A stretch of DNA of 20,912 nt, from positions 1 through 20,912 of the forward strand of contig JBGVRH010000048.1 of NCBI GenBank assembly GCA_045128275.1. Reading direction: 5' to 3'. Positions 7,704 through 17,050 of this stretch are shown here, piece after piece (the stretch's first letter is position 1; every line of letters starts with the position of its first letter). The position numbers and the translations under genes were made by a program. The notes under the pieces are model-generated. The model was given only the letters and a program-made list of their open reading frames with translations. It had not been told where the DNA came from and made no database searches. The DNA comes from CAMEON01 sp045128275. GTDB taxonomy: Bacteria; Bacillota; Clostridia; Oscillospirales; CAG-272.

Positions 7704-9185
7704 ATGCTGTACCAATCCACCCGTGACGCAAGCCACAAGAAGTATTCCGCCGCCGAGGTCATCAAGATGGGCCTCGCCCCCGACGGAGGTCTGTTCATTC
7801 CCGAGTCCATCCCCGCTCTGACTACCGAGGAGATCGCGGCTCTGTGCGGTGATTCCTACCCCGTCCGCGCCGCCAAGATCCTGGGCAAGTTCCTCACCGA
7901 CTACACTTACGAGGAGCTGATCTCCGACTGTGAGGCCGCCTACGCCGAGTCCTCCTTCCCCGGCGGTGCCGCGCCCCTCGTTCACGTTCACGATCAGGTC
8001 TACTCCCTGGAGCTGTGGCACGGCCCCACCGCCGCCTTCAAGGATATGGCACTGCAGATCATGCCCCGCCTCCTCTCCCGCGCCATTGTGAAGACGGGGG
8101 AGACCCGCGACGCGCTGATCCTGGTGGCCACCTCGGGCGACACGGGCAAGGCCGCGCTGGAGGGCTACAAGGATATCGACCGCATCAAGATCATGGTCTT
8201 CTACCCTGTGGACGGTGTGAGCCGCGTGCAGAAGCTGCAGATGGCCACCCAGACAGGTAGCAACGTCAACGTCTGCGCCATCCGCGGCAACTTCGACGAT
8301 GCCCAGACGGGTGTCAAGAAGATCTTCGGCGACGCCGACATGGCCGCCGCCCTGAATGATAAGGGCTACGTCCTGTCCTCCGCCAACTCCATCAACTGGG
8401 GCCGTCTCGCTCCCCAGATCGTCTACTACGTCTCCGCCTACTGCGACCTTTTGAACAAGGGCGCGCTGAAGATGGGCGAGACCATGGACGTCTGCGTACC
8501 TACGGGCAACTTCGGCAACATCTTCGCGGGCTACATCGCCAAGCTCATGGGGCTTCCCGTGCGCCATTTCGTCTGTGCCTCCAACAAGAATAACATCCTG
8601 ACCGACTTCCTGCGCACCGGCACCTACGACCGCAACCGTGATTTCCACCTCACCATGTCCCCCTCCATGGACATTCTGATCTCCAGCAATCTGGAGCGTC
8701 TGCTCTGCTTCACCGCCGGTGAGGAGCGCACCGCCGCCTACATGGAGTCTCTGAAGCAGGACGGCGCGTACACTGTGGACGCTGACGTACTGGCCGCCAT
8801 CAATGACAACTTCTCGGGCTACTTCGCCGACGAGGCCGCCACCGCCGAGACCATCAAGACCTACTTTGAGAAGTACGGTTACCTGGCCGACACCCATACC
8901 GCCGTGGCTCTTTCCGCCGCCGAGCAGTATATTGCCACCCTGGACGAGGTGCGTCCCACCGTGGTGGATTCCACCGCCAGCCCCTACAAGTTCGCCGCCG
9001 ACGTGTACGAGTCCCTGGGCAAGACCCAGCCCACCGATCCTCTGGCGGCTCTGGACGAGCTGGCCGCCGCTACCGCTACCGAGATCCCCTATCCTCTCCG
9101 CGGCCTCGGTCAGCGTGAGGTTCGCTTCACCCAGGTGATCGACGCCGCCGATATGCCCGCCGCCGTGCTGGACTGGTGTAAGTAA
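7704..9185 (+). CDS. thrC: Threonine synthase
   Basis: 493 aa PLP enzyme that converts O-phosphohomoserine to threonine. The PLP lysine is Lys113 in GPTAAFKDMALQ. The phosphate-binding VATSGDTGKAA loop, SANSINWGRLAPQ and VPTGNFGNIFAGY are all conserved. The length and N-terminal YQSTRD domain match the longer class found in E. coli and many Clostridia. It is the last gene of the seven-gene operon. No other threonine gene lies in the window, and no T-box or leader is seen upstream, since it is only 20 bp from the dipeptidase. Confidence 0.95.
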   Translation: MLYQSTRDASHKKYSAAEVIKMGLAPDGGLFIPESIPALTTEEIAALCGDSYPVRAAKILGKFLTDYTYEELISDCEAAYAESSFPGGAAPLVHVHDQVYSLELWHGPTAAFKDMALQIMPRLLSRAIVKTGETRDALILVATSGDTGKAALEGYKDIDRIKIMVFYPVDGVSRVQKLQMATQTGSNVNVCAIRGNFDDAQTGVKKIFGDADMAAALNDKGYVLSSANSINWGRLAPQIVYYVSAYCDLLNKGALKMGETMDVCVPTGNFGNIFAGYIAKLMGLPVRHFVCASNKNNILTDFLRTGTYDRNRDFHLTMSPSMDILISSNLERLLCFTAGEERTAAYMESLKQDGAYTVDADVLAAINDNFSGYFADEAATAETIKTYFEKYGYLADTHTAVALSAAEQYIATLDEVRPTVVDSTASPYKFAADVYESLGKTQPTDPLAALDELAAATATEIPYPLRGLGQREVRFTQVIDAADMPAAVLDWCK

Positions 9186-9190
9186 TTTTC

Positions 9191-9222
9191 AAAAAAGGGG
9201 TAGCGTCATTCGACGTTACCCC
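9191..9222 (-). terminator. Terminator hairpin between thrC and the DUF1540 gene
   Basis: Stem GGGGTAGCGTC (9197-9207) pairs with GACGTTACCCC (9212-9222) around an ATTC loop. The T-run (six) lies on the minus strand, so it fits the end of the DUF1540 gene. In that strand's RNA the stem has one A-C mismatch, whereas in the plus-strand RNA it is a G-U pair. It may therefore also act as a weak 3' hairpin for thrC. Confidence 0.6.
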
Positions 9223-9244
9223 GAAATTCGGATGAGCGGCCCTA

Positions 9245-9427
9245 TCAGCCCTTCATGTCCTGGTTGGGCTTGAAGGTGGCGCAGGCGGTGTCGTGGGAGG
9301 TGGAGGCGTAGGTGGGGCCTACGGTGATCTCCCCTGCGGTGCAACGGGTCTCGCCGTCGTGGTAGGCGCAGTTCTTGACGTCACAGACGACGCCCTTGAT
9401 GTGATCGCAGCACTTCTTGTCGTTCAT
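9245..9427 (-). CDS. DUF1540 domain cysteine-rich small protein
   Basis: 60 aa. It matches the DUF1540 pattern: VVCDVKNCAY, RCTAGEITVG and a final TACATF, with Cys at 6, 7, 15, 20, 29 and 49. The conserved cysteines suggest a small metal-binding or disulphide fold. The function is unknown; the family is common in Clostridia and Bacilli. AAAGGATGG precedes the ATG. It stands alone, with a terminator-like hairpin just after the stop. Confidence 0.85.
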   Translation of the reverse strand: MNDKKCCDHIKGVVCDVKNCAYHDGETRCTAGEITVGPTYASTSHDTACATFKPNQDMKG

Positions 9428-9564
9428 TTCTCATACCATCCTTTTGGAATGCCGCACAAAGCGCGGTATTTCTTGATACTCGCGGTCGGGGTCAACCTTC
9501 CGCTTGGGTTAGTCTGTCCCCAATTCCCGCTTCTATGCGGAGTTCTTTGAAAGGAGCCCACGTC

Positions 9565-10341
9565 ATGTCCATCTTCGTCATGGGAGATCTTCATCTCTCT
9601 ACCGATAAGACCACCAATAAGTCCATGGAAAAATTCGGAAAACGCTGGCTGGGCTATACCGATAAGATCCGCCGGAACTGGGAAGCCGTGGTCGCCCCCG
9701 AGGACACGGTGGTCATCCCGGGAGACATCTCCTGGGCCATGAAGCTGGAGGAGTCCCTGTCCGACTTCCGCTTCATTGAATCCCTCCCCGGAACCAAGCT
9801 CATCGGCAAGGGCAACCACGATTTCTGGTGGAACACGGGAGCAAAGATGACCGCTTTCTTTGAGGAGAATCACATCAGCTCGGTAAAGATCCTCAACAAC
9901 AACGCCTATTTCGTGGAGAATCAAGTCCTCTGCGGTACACGCGGGTGGTTTTTGGAGGAGCGGCAGCAGGTGACGGTGGGGTCGGTGGACTATGAAAAGA
10001 TCGTCAACCGCGAGGTCATCCGTCTGAAGCTCTCCCTGGACAGCGCGGTCGCTCTGCAACGAGAGTGCGAGGAGAAAAACGGCTTTACCCCGCCCGTTTC
10101 GGTGTTCCTCCACTTCCCTCCCGTGTGGCTGGATTTCATCTGCCGCCCCTTCGTGGATACCCTCCACGCCTACGGCGATCCCGCCTGCTACTTCGGCCAT
10201 ATCCACGGCATGTACAACGCCCCCAAGGAGTTTTCCTTTGAGAATATTCCCATGCGGCTGGTCTCCTCCGACGCTATGGACTTTACTCTCTACCGCCTCC
10301 CTCCCGCCCATATTCACACCGATTCGGAGGAATTGTGCTAA
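9565..10341 (+). CDS. Calcineurin-like metallophosphoesterase
   Basis: 258 aa predicted phosphohydrolase. Dinuclear metal motifs in order: GDLHLS (Asp8, His10), IPGDISWAM, GKGNHDFWW, LHFPP and FGHIHG. The start at 9565 is chosen because GAAAGGAG lies 8 nt upstream; an in-frame ATG at 9535 has no such site. The overall pattern resembles the COG1768-type predicted phosphohydrolases, whose substrate is not known. No signal peptide is present, so it is cytoplasmic. The stop codon lies in the loop of an 8-bp inverted repeat. Confidence 0.88.
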   Translation: MSIFVMGDLHLSTDKTTNKSMEKFGKRWLGYTDKIRRNWEAVVAPEDTVVIPGDISWAMKLEESLSDFRFIESLPGTKLIGKGNHDFWWNTGAKMTAFFEENHISSVKILNNNAYFVENQVLCGTRGWFLEERQQVTVGSVDYEKIVNREVIRLKLSLDSAVALQRECEEKNGFTPPVSVFLHFPPVWLDFICRPFVDTLHAYGDPACYFGHIHGMYNAPKEFSFENIPMRLVSSDAMDFTLYRLPPAHIHTDSEELC

Positions 10342-10351
10342 TTGCACAATT
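10331..10351. repeat. Inverted repeat spanning a stop codon
   Basis: AATTGTGC (10331-10338) and GCACAATT (10344-10351) flank TAATT, which contains the metallophosphoesterase stop codon. There is no T-run after it. It could be a protective 3' hairpin or a protein-binding dyad upstream of tig. Confidence 0.5.
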
Positions 10352-10412
10352 TAACCACCGCTCTTTCATATACTTTCGTGAGTCCCCGAAAGCGAAAAAT
10401 TCCCAAAAACAC

Positions 10413-10441
10413 TTGACAAAATTAGCAAAAACAGATAAAAT
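10413..10441 (+). promoter_or_regulatory. Sigma-A promoter of tig
   Basis: A perfect TTGACA (10413-10418), a 17-bp spacer and TAAAAT (10436-10441). This gives a leader of about 70 nt. A weak hairpin, CTTTCG/CGAAAG (10373-10392), lies just upstream. The gap from 10342 to 10518 holds nothing else that I can recognise. Confidence 0.85.
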
Positions 10442-10518
10442 ATACTATGTATGTAAGTGGGAGCAGACTGTCCGCTTCGTGACTGACTTTCCCTCAAAAA
10501 AGAAAGGAATCATCAACC

Positions 10519-11814
10519 ATGAACCTGATCAAAGCAGAAAAGACCGAGAAGAGCGCAATGCTCATTGAGTTCTCCGTGGATAAGGAGACCTTCGACAAGG
10601 CCGTAAGCAAGGTATACCGTCAGCAGGTGGGCAAGATCAACGTCCCCGGCTTCCGTAAGGGTAAGGCTCCCCGCTCCGTCATCGAGCGTATGTACGGTAA
10701 GGGCATTTTCTGGGAGGATGCCGCTAACGAGGTGCTTCCCGAGGCCTATGAGGCCGCTCTGGCCGAGTCCGGTGTGAAGCCCGTGGGCCGCTCCGAATTC
10801 GATATCACCAACATCGACGACAACGGCATCACCTTCACCGCTACCGTTCCCGTGAAGCCCGCCGTAGAGATCGAGGGCTACAAGGGCATCGAGGCCGCCA
10901 AGGTGGTCGAGCCCGCAACCGAGGTCGAGATCGACAACGAGATCAAGATCATCCGCGAGCGCAACAGCCGCGAGACCGAGATCACCGATGAGACTCCCGC
11001 CGAGAGCGGCGACTCCACCAAGATCGACTTTGAGGGCTTCGTCGACGGCGTCGCTTTCGAGGGCGGCAAGGGCGAGGACTACAACCTGAAGCTGGGCTCC
11101 GGCTCCTTCATCCCCGGTTTCGAGAATCAGATCGTCGGCCACAAGATCGGTGAGCAGTTCGACGTGAACGTCACCTTCCCCGAGGAGTACCACGCCGCTG
11201 AGCTGGCCGGTAAGGCCGCTACCTTCAAGGTCACCCTGAAGGCCATCACCCACATCGAGCTGCCCGAGCTGGATGACGATTTCGCCAAGGACGTCTCCGA
11301 GTTCGACACCTTCTCTGAGTACCGCGCCGACATCGAGGCCAAGATTCTGAAGCGTCACGAGAACGCCGCTGAGTCCGTGTTCGAGGAGACCATCGTCAAG
11401 GCTCTCGTTGAGAAGCTGGGCGGTGAGGAGATCCCCGAGGCTATGATCGAGGCCGAGGTCGAGAACCAGGTTCGTGACTTCGACAACCGCCTCCGTATGC
11501 AGGGCATGGACATGGGTATGTACTTCAAGTACACCGGCATGACCCTGGAGGGTATGCGCGATCAGATGCGTCCCCAGGCCGAGACCTTCGTCAAGACCCG
11601 TCTGGCTCTTGAGAAGATCGCTGAGCTGGAGAACCTGACCGCAACCGAGGAGGAGATCGAGGCCGAGTACGCCCGCCTGGCCGAGGCTTACCAGATGGAG
11701 GCCGAGCAGATCAAGGGTATGATCCCCGCTGAGTCTGTTGCCGAGGATCTCCGCGTGAAGGCCGCTATGGAGCTGGTTAAGGCCAACGCCGTGGCTCCCG
11801 CTACTGCCGAGTAA
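10519..11814 (+). CDS. tig: Trigger factor chaperone
   Basis: 431 aa ribosome-associated chaperone and peptidyl-prolyl isomerase that binds nascent chains at the exit tunnel. The N-terminal domain carries the ribosome-docking signature GFRKGKAP (44-51). The middle FKBP-type domain (about 150-240) includes FEGFVDGVAFEGG and GSGSFIPGFENQIVGHKIG. The rest is the Glu-rich helical C-terminal domain. AGAAAGGAA precedes the ATG. clpP and clpX follow on the same strand, the classic tig-clpP-clpX order that links folding with proteolysis. Confidence 0.96.
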   Translation: MNLIKAEKTEKSAMLIEFSVDKETFDKAVSKVYRQQVGKINVPGFRKGKAPRSVIERMYGKGIFWEDAANEVLPEAYEAALAESGVKPVGRSEFDITNIDDNGITFTATVPVKPAVEIEGYKGIEAAKVVEPATEVEIDNEIKIIRERNSRETEITDETPAESGDSTKIDFEGFVDGVAFEGGKGEDYNLKLGSGSFIPGFENQIVGHKIGEQFDVNVTFPEEYHAAELAGKAATFKVTLKAITHIELPELDDDFAKDVSEFDTFSEYRADIEAKILKRHENAAESVFEETIVKALVEKLGGEEIPEAMIEAEVENQVRDFDNRLRMQGMDMGMYFKYTGMTLEGMRDQMRPQAETFVKTRLALEKIAELENLTATEEEIEAEYARLAEAYQMEAEQIKGMIPAESVAEDLRVKAAMELVKANAVAPATAE

Positions 11815-11831
11815 TTCCCTTTACAAACGCT

Positions 11832-11869
11832 TGCCGCGGTCAGCCCAGAGCCGGCCGCGGCATACTTTT
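11832..11869 (+). terminator. Possible terminator after tig
   Basis: TGCCGCGG (11832-11839) and CCGCGGCA (11855-11862) form an 8-bp GC-rich stem with a 15-nt loop, followed by TACTTTTC. The T-run is interrupted, so termination may be partial and clpP could be read from tig as well. I see no convincing separate clpP promoter in the 160-bp gap. Confidence 0.45.
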
Positions 11870-11975
11870 CAAAATCTCTTGGGGTTTCTCTTCCCTTTTG
11901 ATTTTTCCCCCTTTTATGGGGCAGAATACAGGTATGCTCCATACAATGAAACTAAACGAATGTGAGGTAACCAAC

Positions 11976-12596
11976 ATGATGAATGATCTGTACAACACGG
12001 GTATGCCCCGCTCTTACCTCGTTCCCACCGTGGTCGAGCAGACCGGCCGCGGCGAGCGCGCCTACGATATCTACTCCCGTCTGCTCAACGACCGCATCAT
12101 TTTCCTGTCGGATGAGGTCAACGATGCCACCGCCTCTCTGGTGGTCGCCCAGCTCCTCTTCCTGGAGGCCCAGGATCCCGACAAGGATATCTCCTTCTAT
12201 ATCAACAGCCCCGGCGGATCCGTCACCGCGGGCATGGCCATCTACGACACCATGAACTTCATCAAGTGCGACGTGTCCACCATCTGCATCGGTATGGCCG
12301 CCTCTATGGGCGCGTTCCTGCTCTCCGCGGGTGCCAAGGGCAAGCGCATCGCACTTCCCCACAGCGAGATCATGATCCATCAGCCCCTCGGCGGTGCCCA
12401 GGGTCAGGCCTCCGACATCAAGATCCGCGCCGATCTCATCCTCCGCACCCGTGATATGCTCAACAAGATCCTGGCCGAGAACACCGGCAAGTCCATCGAG
12501 CAGATCGAGAAGGACACCGACCGCGACAACTTCATGACCGCCGAGCAGGCTCTGGAGTACGGTCTGATCGATAAGATCTACACCCACCGCGACTAA
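11976..12596 (+). CDS. clpP: ATP-dependent Clp protease proteolytic subunit
   Basis: 206 aa serine protease that forms the double-heptamer chamber and works with ClpX. The catalytic triad is Ser110 in GMAASMGAF, His135 in IMIHQPLGG and Asp184 in DTDRDNFM. The ATG at 11976 is chosen because GTGAGG lies 8 nt upstream; in-frame upstream ATGs lack such a site. The first 12 residues or so extend beyond the B. subtilis type and resemble the short propeptide of E. coli ClpP, so N-terminal processing is possible. clpX follows after 20 bp. Confidence 0.96.
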   Translation: MMNDLYNTGMPRSYLVPTVVEQTGRGERAYDIYSRLLNDRIIFLSDEVNDATASLVVAQLLFLEAQDPDKDISFYINSPGGSVTAGMAIYDTMNFIKCDVSTICIGMAASMGAFLLSAGAKGKRIALPHSEIMIHQPLGGAQGQASDIKIRADLILRTRDMLNKILAENTGKSIEQIEKDTDRDNFMTAEQALEYGLIDKIYTHRD

Positions 12597-12616
12597 TACG
12601 AAAGGAAGTTTCCCTC

Positions 12617-13987
<1,371 letters not shown>

Positions 13988-14038
13988 GCACCTCCCTGCC
14001 CTTTCGGTGTATTTGAAGTCCTTCCCCTGTACAGCAAC

Positions 14039-14093
14039 AAAAAAAGCATGACCTTCCGTTTCGGATCTTCCGTTTCGGCGGTCATGCTTTTTT
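14039..14093. terminator. Bidirectional terminator between clpX and the EEP-family gene
   Basis: GCATGACC (14046-14053) pairs with GGTCATGC (14080-14087), flanked by A7 on the left and T6 on the right, so it can work for both convergent genes. The loop holds two copies of CTTCCGTTTCGG (14053-14064 and 14067-14078), each able to form a mini-hairpin CCG-TTT-CGG. Confidence 0.9.
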
Positions 14094-14095
14094 GA

Positions 14096-14803
14096 TTATT
14101 CCCCGATCGTGACCTCGGTCAGCACCATATTGTGGTCGGTGACCTTGTCCTTTTGGGTGTTTCGGGTGCGGGTATTGGCGGTTGTGACCTTGCCCGCCGT
14201 GAGAATGTGGTCAATGGAGCGGTCGGCGTAGGTGACAAGGCCGTCGTGAGCCTTCTTGACCCACGGGATATAGCGGGATACCTTCCCTGGATCCGTATTA
14301 AAGTCTCCACAGCAGACGAATCCCTCGGGATGGGCGCGGTAGTATCCCGTCAGCACGTCACCCAGGCAGGAAAGGGTCTCGGTATTGGACTCCTCGTTCT
14401 CCACCGACAGGTGGGTGTTGAAGACCGTTACCTTAGTGCCGTCCACATCCAGCACCGCGTACCCGCAGGAGGTGCCTTGGGTAGCGATATGAACCGAATA
14501 GTTGATGGTTTCGCTCTCCGGGATGGGGTAGCGGGAGAGGATGGCGGTGCCGTACTCGCCCCCCTGGAAATCCCGGATCTTAATGAAGTAGTGGTGCTTC
14601 AGCTCGGTATGCTCCGAAAGGTAGGCGGGCATATCTACCCGATCCGAGCGGGCGGCACCTCTGTCCACCTCCTGGAGGCAGACCACGTCGGCACCGCTTT
14701 GGGTGATCTGCTCGGCCAGGCGGTTGAGGTTCTCCTCGGTGTAATGCCCCTCGCGGAAGTGAGCGGAGCAGATATTGAAGCTGGCAAGGGTAAAGGTAGG
14801 CAT
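14096..14803 (-). CDS. Endonuclease/exonuclease/phosphatase (EEP) family protein
   Basis: 235 aa. The DNase I-like fold family covers nucleases and phosphodiesterases or phosphatases, and the substrate here is not determined. The full motif set is visible: ASFNICSAH (Asn9), VCLQEVDRG (metal-binding Glu), YGTAILSRYPI, VFNTHLS (catalytic His), CCGDFNTDPG, SIDHIL and TDHNMV (catalytic Asp-His). There is no signal peptide. GAGGGAG precedes the ATG, which lies 12 bp after the stop of the beta-glucosidase gene, so the two are probably co-transcribed. Confidence 0.88.
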   Translation of the reverse strand: MPTFTLASFNICSAHFREGHYTEENLNRLAEQITQSGADVVCLQEVDRGAARSDRVDMPAYLSEHTELKHHYFIKIRDFQGGEYGTAILSRYPIPESETINYSVHIATQGTSCGYAVLDVDGTKVTVFNTHLSVENEESNTETLSCLGDVLTGYYRAHPEGFVCCGDFNTDPGKVSRYIPWVKKAHDGLVTYADRSIDHILTAGKVTTANTRTRNTQKDKVTDHNMVLTEVTIGE

Positions 14804-14815
14804 GGTATCTCCCTC

Positions 14816-16153
14816 TTACTTGGCGGTCTCTCTGGCTTTTTTGATGAAGTCACGGTAGAAGTAGGCGGATCTCTTCCACTTGGTCTCTCCCGTGGCGAAG
14901 TCGGTGGTGGCAATACCGAACTTGAAGTTGTAGGCGGCAGACCACTCGAAGTTGTCCATGAGGCTCCAGAGGTAGTATCCGCGGATGTCGAAGCCCTCGT
15001 CGATGGCCTTCTCCAGCCACTCCAAAAAGCCCGCCACGTAACGGATGCGGTCGTTGTCCTCCACGATACCGTCGGCGCCTACGGGCTCGGTGCCCTCGAA
15101 GTAGGTGCCGTTCTCGGTGATGTAGATGGGGCACTGGATATGGTACAGATCGTGGAGCAGGTGGATGGCATCGTAGACCGCCTTGGGGTAATACTCGGTG
15201 CGGTTGTTGAGGAAGTTACCGCCCTGGGAGAAGTCCATCTGGGCCTGCTGATTGACGGTAACGGGGACGCGGTTGTAGACGTTGAGGCCGAAGAAGTCCA
15301 GAGGCTGGCCCGTCAGCTCGAAGTCGTGAGGCTCCATCTTCATGAGGGTGCCTTCCTTCTCCAGATGCTCCAGGATGTAATCGCTGTAGCGGCCTGCCAG
15401 GATGGGATCGGTGTAGAACTTCCAGTTGCGCTCGTCCTGGTCGATCATGAGGGCGATATCCTCGGGGGAATCCGTGAGGGCATGGCGCTTCCAGATATCG
15501 ATGACCACGCCGATCTTGCTATCCTTGGGATTCACGGCGCGGAAGGCCTCCACGCCCTTTCCGTGAGCGACCAGGATGTTGTGGCGGGCCTGGTTGCCCC
15601 AGGACTCGTTGAAGTAGCCGGGGGCGAAGCCGCCGTGAGCATAGCCGACGTAGGTGGCGATGGGTTCGTTGACCGTAGACCACATGGGCACCACGTCGCC
15701 AAAGGCGGTGAACATCTTGTGGGCGTACTCACCGAACCATTCGATGGAGTCGCGGTTCACCCAGCCGCCCCGATCCTCTAGCACCTGGGGAAGATCCCAA
15801 TGGTAGAGGGTGACGTTGGGGGTGATGCCGTTCTCGTTCAGGGCGTTGATGACCCGCTTGTAGTAGTCCATGCCCTTATCGTTGAGCTGACCTACACCGT
15901 TGGGCAGAACTCTCGACCAGGAGATGGAAAAGCGGTAGGAGTTGACTCCCAGGGCCTTCATGGAGGCAAGGTCGCGGTCAAACTTGTGGTAGCTGTCGCA
16001 GGCGACGGTGGGCAAGCCGCCGTTGTGGGTCTTACCGGGCTTGGCGGCGAAGGTGTCCCAGATGGAGGGGGTACGGCCGTCTTCAAAGGCACCGCCCTCG
16101 ATCTGACCCGCGCTGGTGGCGGTACCCCAGAGGAAGTTTTTCGGGAATGGCAT
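14816..16153 (-). CDS. Glycoside hydrolase family 1 beta-glucosidase
   Basis: 445 aa, the usual GH1 length. It hydrolyses beta-linked glucosides or related glycosides in the cytoplasm, and there is no signal peptide. The start has the family signature FLWGTATSAGQIEGG. The acid/base is Glu163 in TVNEPIATYVGY and the nucleophile is Glu347 in YITENGTYF. The conserved FFGLNVYNR and the C-terminal DNFEWSAAY sugar-binding block are also present. GAAAGGAG lies upstream. No sugar transporter or PTS gene is adjacent, so import must be encoded elsewhere. A 6-phospho-beta-glucosidase cannot be fully excluded, but the C-terminal block (FEW) favours non-phosphorylated substrates. Confidence 0.93.
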   Translation of the reverse strand: MPFPKNFLWGTATSAGQIEGGAFEDGRTPSIWDTFAAKPGKTHNGGLPTVACDSYHKFDRDLASMKALGVNSYRFSISWSRVLPNGVGQLNDKGMDYYKRVINALNENGITPNVTLYHWDLPQVLEDRGGWVNRDSIEWFGEYAHKMFTAFGDVVPMWSTVNEPIATYVGYAHGGFAPGYFNESWGNQARHNILVAHGKGVEAFRAVNPKDSKIGVVIDIWKRHALTDSPEDIALMIDQDERNWKFYTDPILAGRYSDYILEHLEKEGTLMKMEPHDFELTGQPLDFFGLNVYNRVPVTVNQQAQMDFSQGGNFLNNRTEYYPKAVYDAIHLLHDLYHIQCPIYITENGTYFEGTEPVGADGIVEDNDRIRYVAGFLEWLEKAIDEGFDIRGYYLWSLMDNFEWSAAYNFKFGIATTDFATGETKWKRSAYFYRDFIKKARETAK

Positions 16154-16176
16154 GGTTGTATGCTCCTTTCGGATGG

Positions 16177-16842
16177 TTATTCGTTGGGAATTTCACCGTG
16201 GAAAAGACTCCACGGAAGGGTTTCGGTATCGGGGAGAGCGGCGGCGGTCAGCTCCTTGCCCGTCATAGGATGGGGGAAGGTCAATCTGAAGGCCCACAGG
16301 CCGATGTAGGGGGCTTTCTCGCGGCTTCCGTACTTCCCGTCCCCCACCAGGGGAAGGCCGCGGGAGGCGAACTGTACGCGGATCTGGTGGGTTCTGCCCG
16401 TATGGAGTCGGACAAGCACCAGGGTATGCCCGTCGGGGCGTGTGGAGAGCACGCGGTAATCCAGCACCGCCTCCTTGCTTCCCTTGCGCCCTCCGTCGGT
16501 GACGAAGGCCTTGTTCTTCTGCTTGTCGTGGAACAGGTAGTCGGTCAGCCGTCCCTCGGCCTCGGGGGGAGGAGACGAGAGAACCGCCAGATATTCCTTG
16601 CGAAATTGGCCATGATCCTGCACCAGAGCGCAGAGCTTGGCGGTGGCCTTGGGGGTAAGACCAAAGACCATCACGCCGCCCGTGGGGGTATCCAGGCGAT
16701 GGATGAGGCTTGCGGTGGGATGATCCCCTTGCAGGCTGGTCAAAAGATCCGTTTGACCCGACGGATCGGGCTGGGAGGGGACGCCCGCGGGCTTGCGGAC
16801 AAGGAGGAGATCGCGGTCTTGATAGAGAATCTGTACGTCCAT
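16177..16842 (-). CDS. RluA-family RNA pseudouridine synthase
   Basis: 221 aa from the ATG at 16842, which follows GGGAGG at 5-nt spacing. An in-frame ATG at 16908 lies upstream of the promoter and is rejected. The catalytic Asp51 is in LIHRLDTPTGG. RKPAGVPSQP at the N-terminus, HTGRTHQIRVQFA and LVGDGKYG are typical of the family. There is no S4 RNA-binding domain, so it resembles the short RluA/TruC-like members; the target (rRNA or tRNA) cannot be told from sequence. The stop lies 23 bp from the beta-glucosidase start. Confidence 0.92.
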   Translation of the reverse strand: MDVQILYQDRDLLLVRKPAGVPSQPDPSGQTDLLTSLQGDHPTASLIHRLDTPTGGVMVFGLTPKATAKLCALVQDHGQFRKEYLAVLSSPPPEAEGRLTDYLFHDKQKNKAFVTDGGRKGSKEAVLDYRVLSTRPDGHTLVLVRLHTGRTHQIRVQFASRGLPLVGDGKYGSREKAPYIGLWAFRLTFPHPMTGKELTAAALPDTETLPWSLFHGEIPNE

Positions 16843-16866
16843 TTCTGCCTCCCTTCGGTTTTCTCT

Positions 16867-16895
16867 ATTATACCATACAATCCCTATTTTGTCAA
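16867..16895 (-). promoter_or_regulatory. Perfect-consensus promoter of the pseudouridine synthase operon
   Basis: On the minus strand, TTGACA (16890-16895), exactly 17 bp, then TATAAT (16867-16872). It drives the pseudouridine synthase, probably followed by the GH1 and EEP-family genes. Confidence 0.92.
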
Positions 16896-16987
16896 TCTTT
16901 GAGGTCATAATCTTCTCGGCGGAGTTTTGATTGTAAAAAATCTTTCAAAAAGCCTTGATTATTCACACGGAGTTCATGATTTTCGGC

Positions 16988-16993
16988 TATAAT
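16988..16993 (+). promoter_or_regulatory. Possible -10 box for the small membrane protein
   Basis: A perfect TATAAT lies 58 bp upstream of the ATG at 17051. No good -35 sits at 16-18 bp (the region reads CACACGG), so the promoter is weak or needs an activator. Confidence 0.45.
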
Positions 16994-17050
16994 ACTATCA
17001 AGTATATGGGAAAGTGTTCGCTTCCCTATCAAAAAAGGAGGATATTCACC

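Noticed and set aside
9428..9520. Promoter for the DUF1540 gene beginning TTGACC on the minus strand
   Set aside because: A -35-like box is present, but no convincing -10 lies at 16-18 bp, so I did not call it.
14132..15781. 549-codon open frame on the plus strand opposite the EEP-family and GH1 genes
   Set aside because: Same antisense effect. The opposite strand encodes two enzymes with complete active sites.
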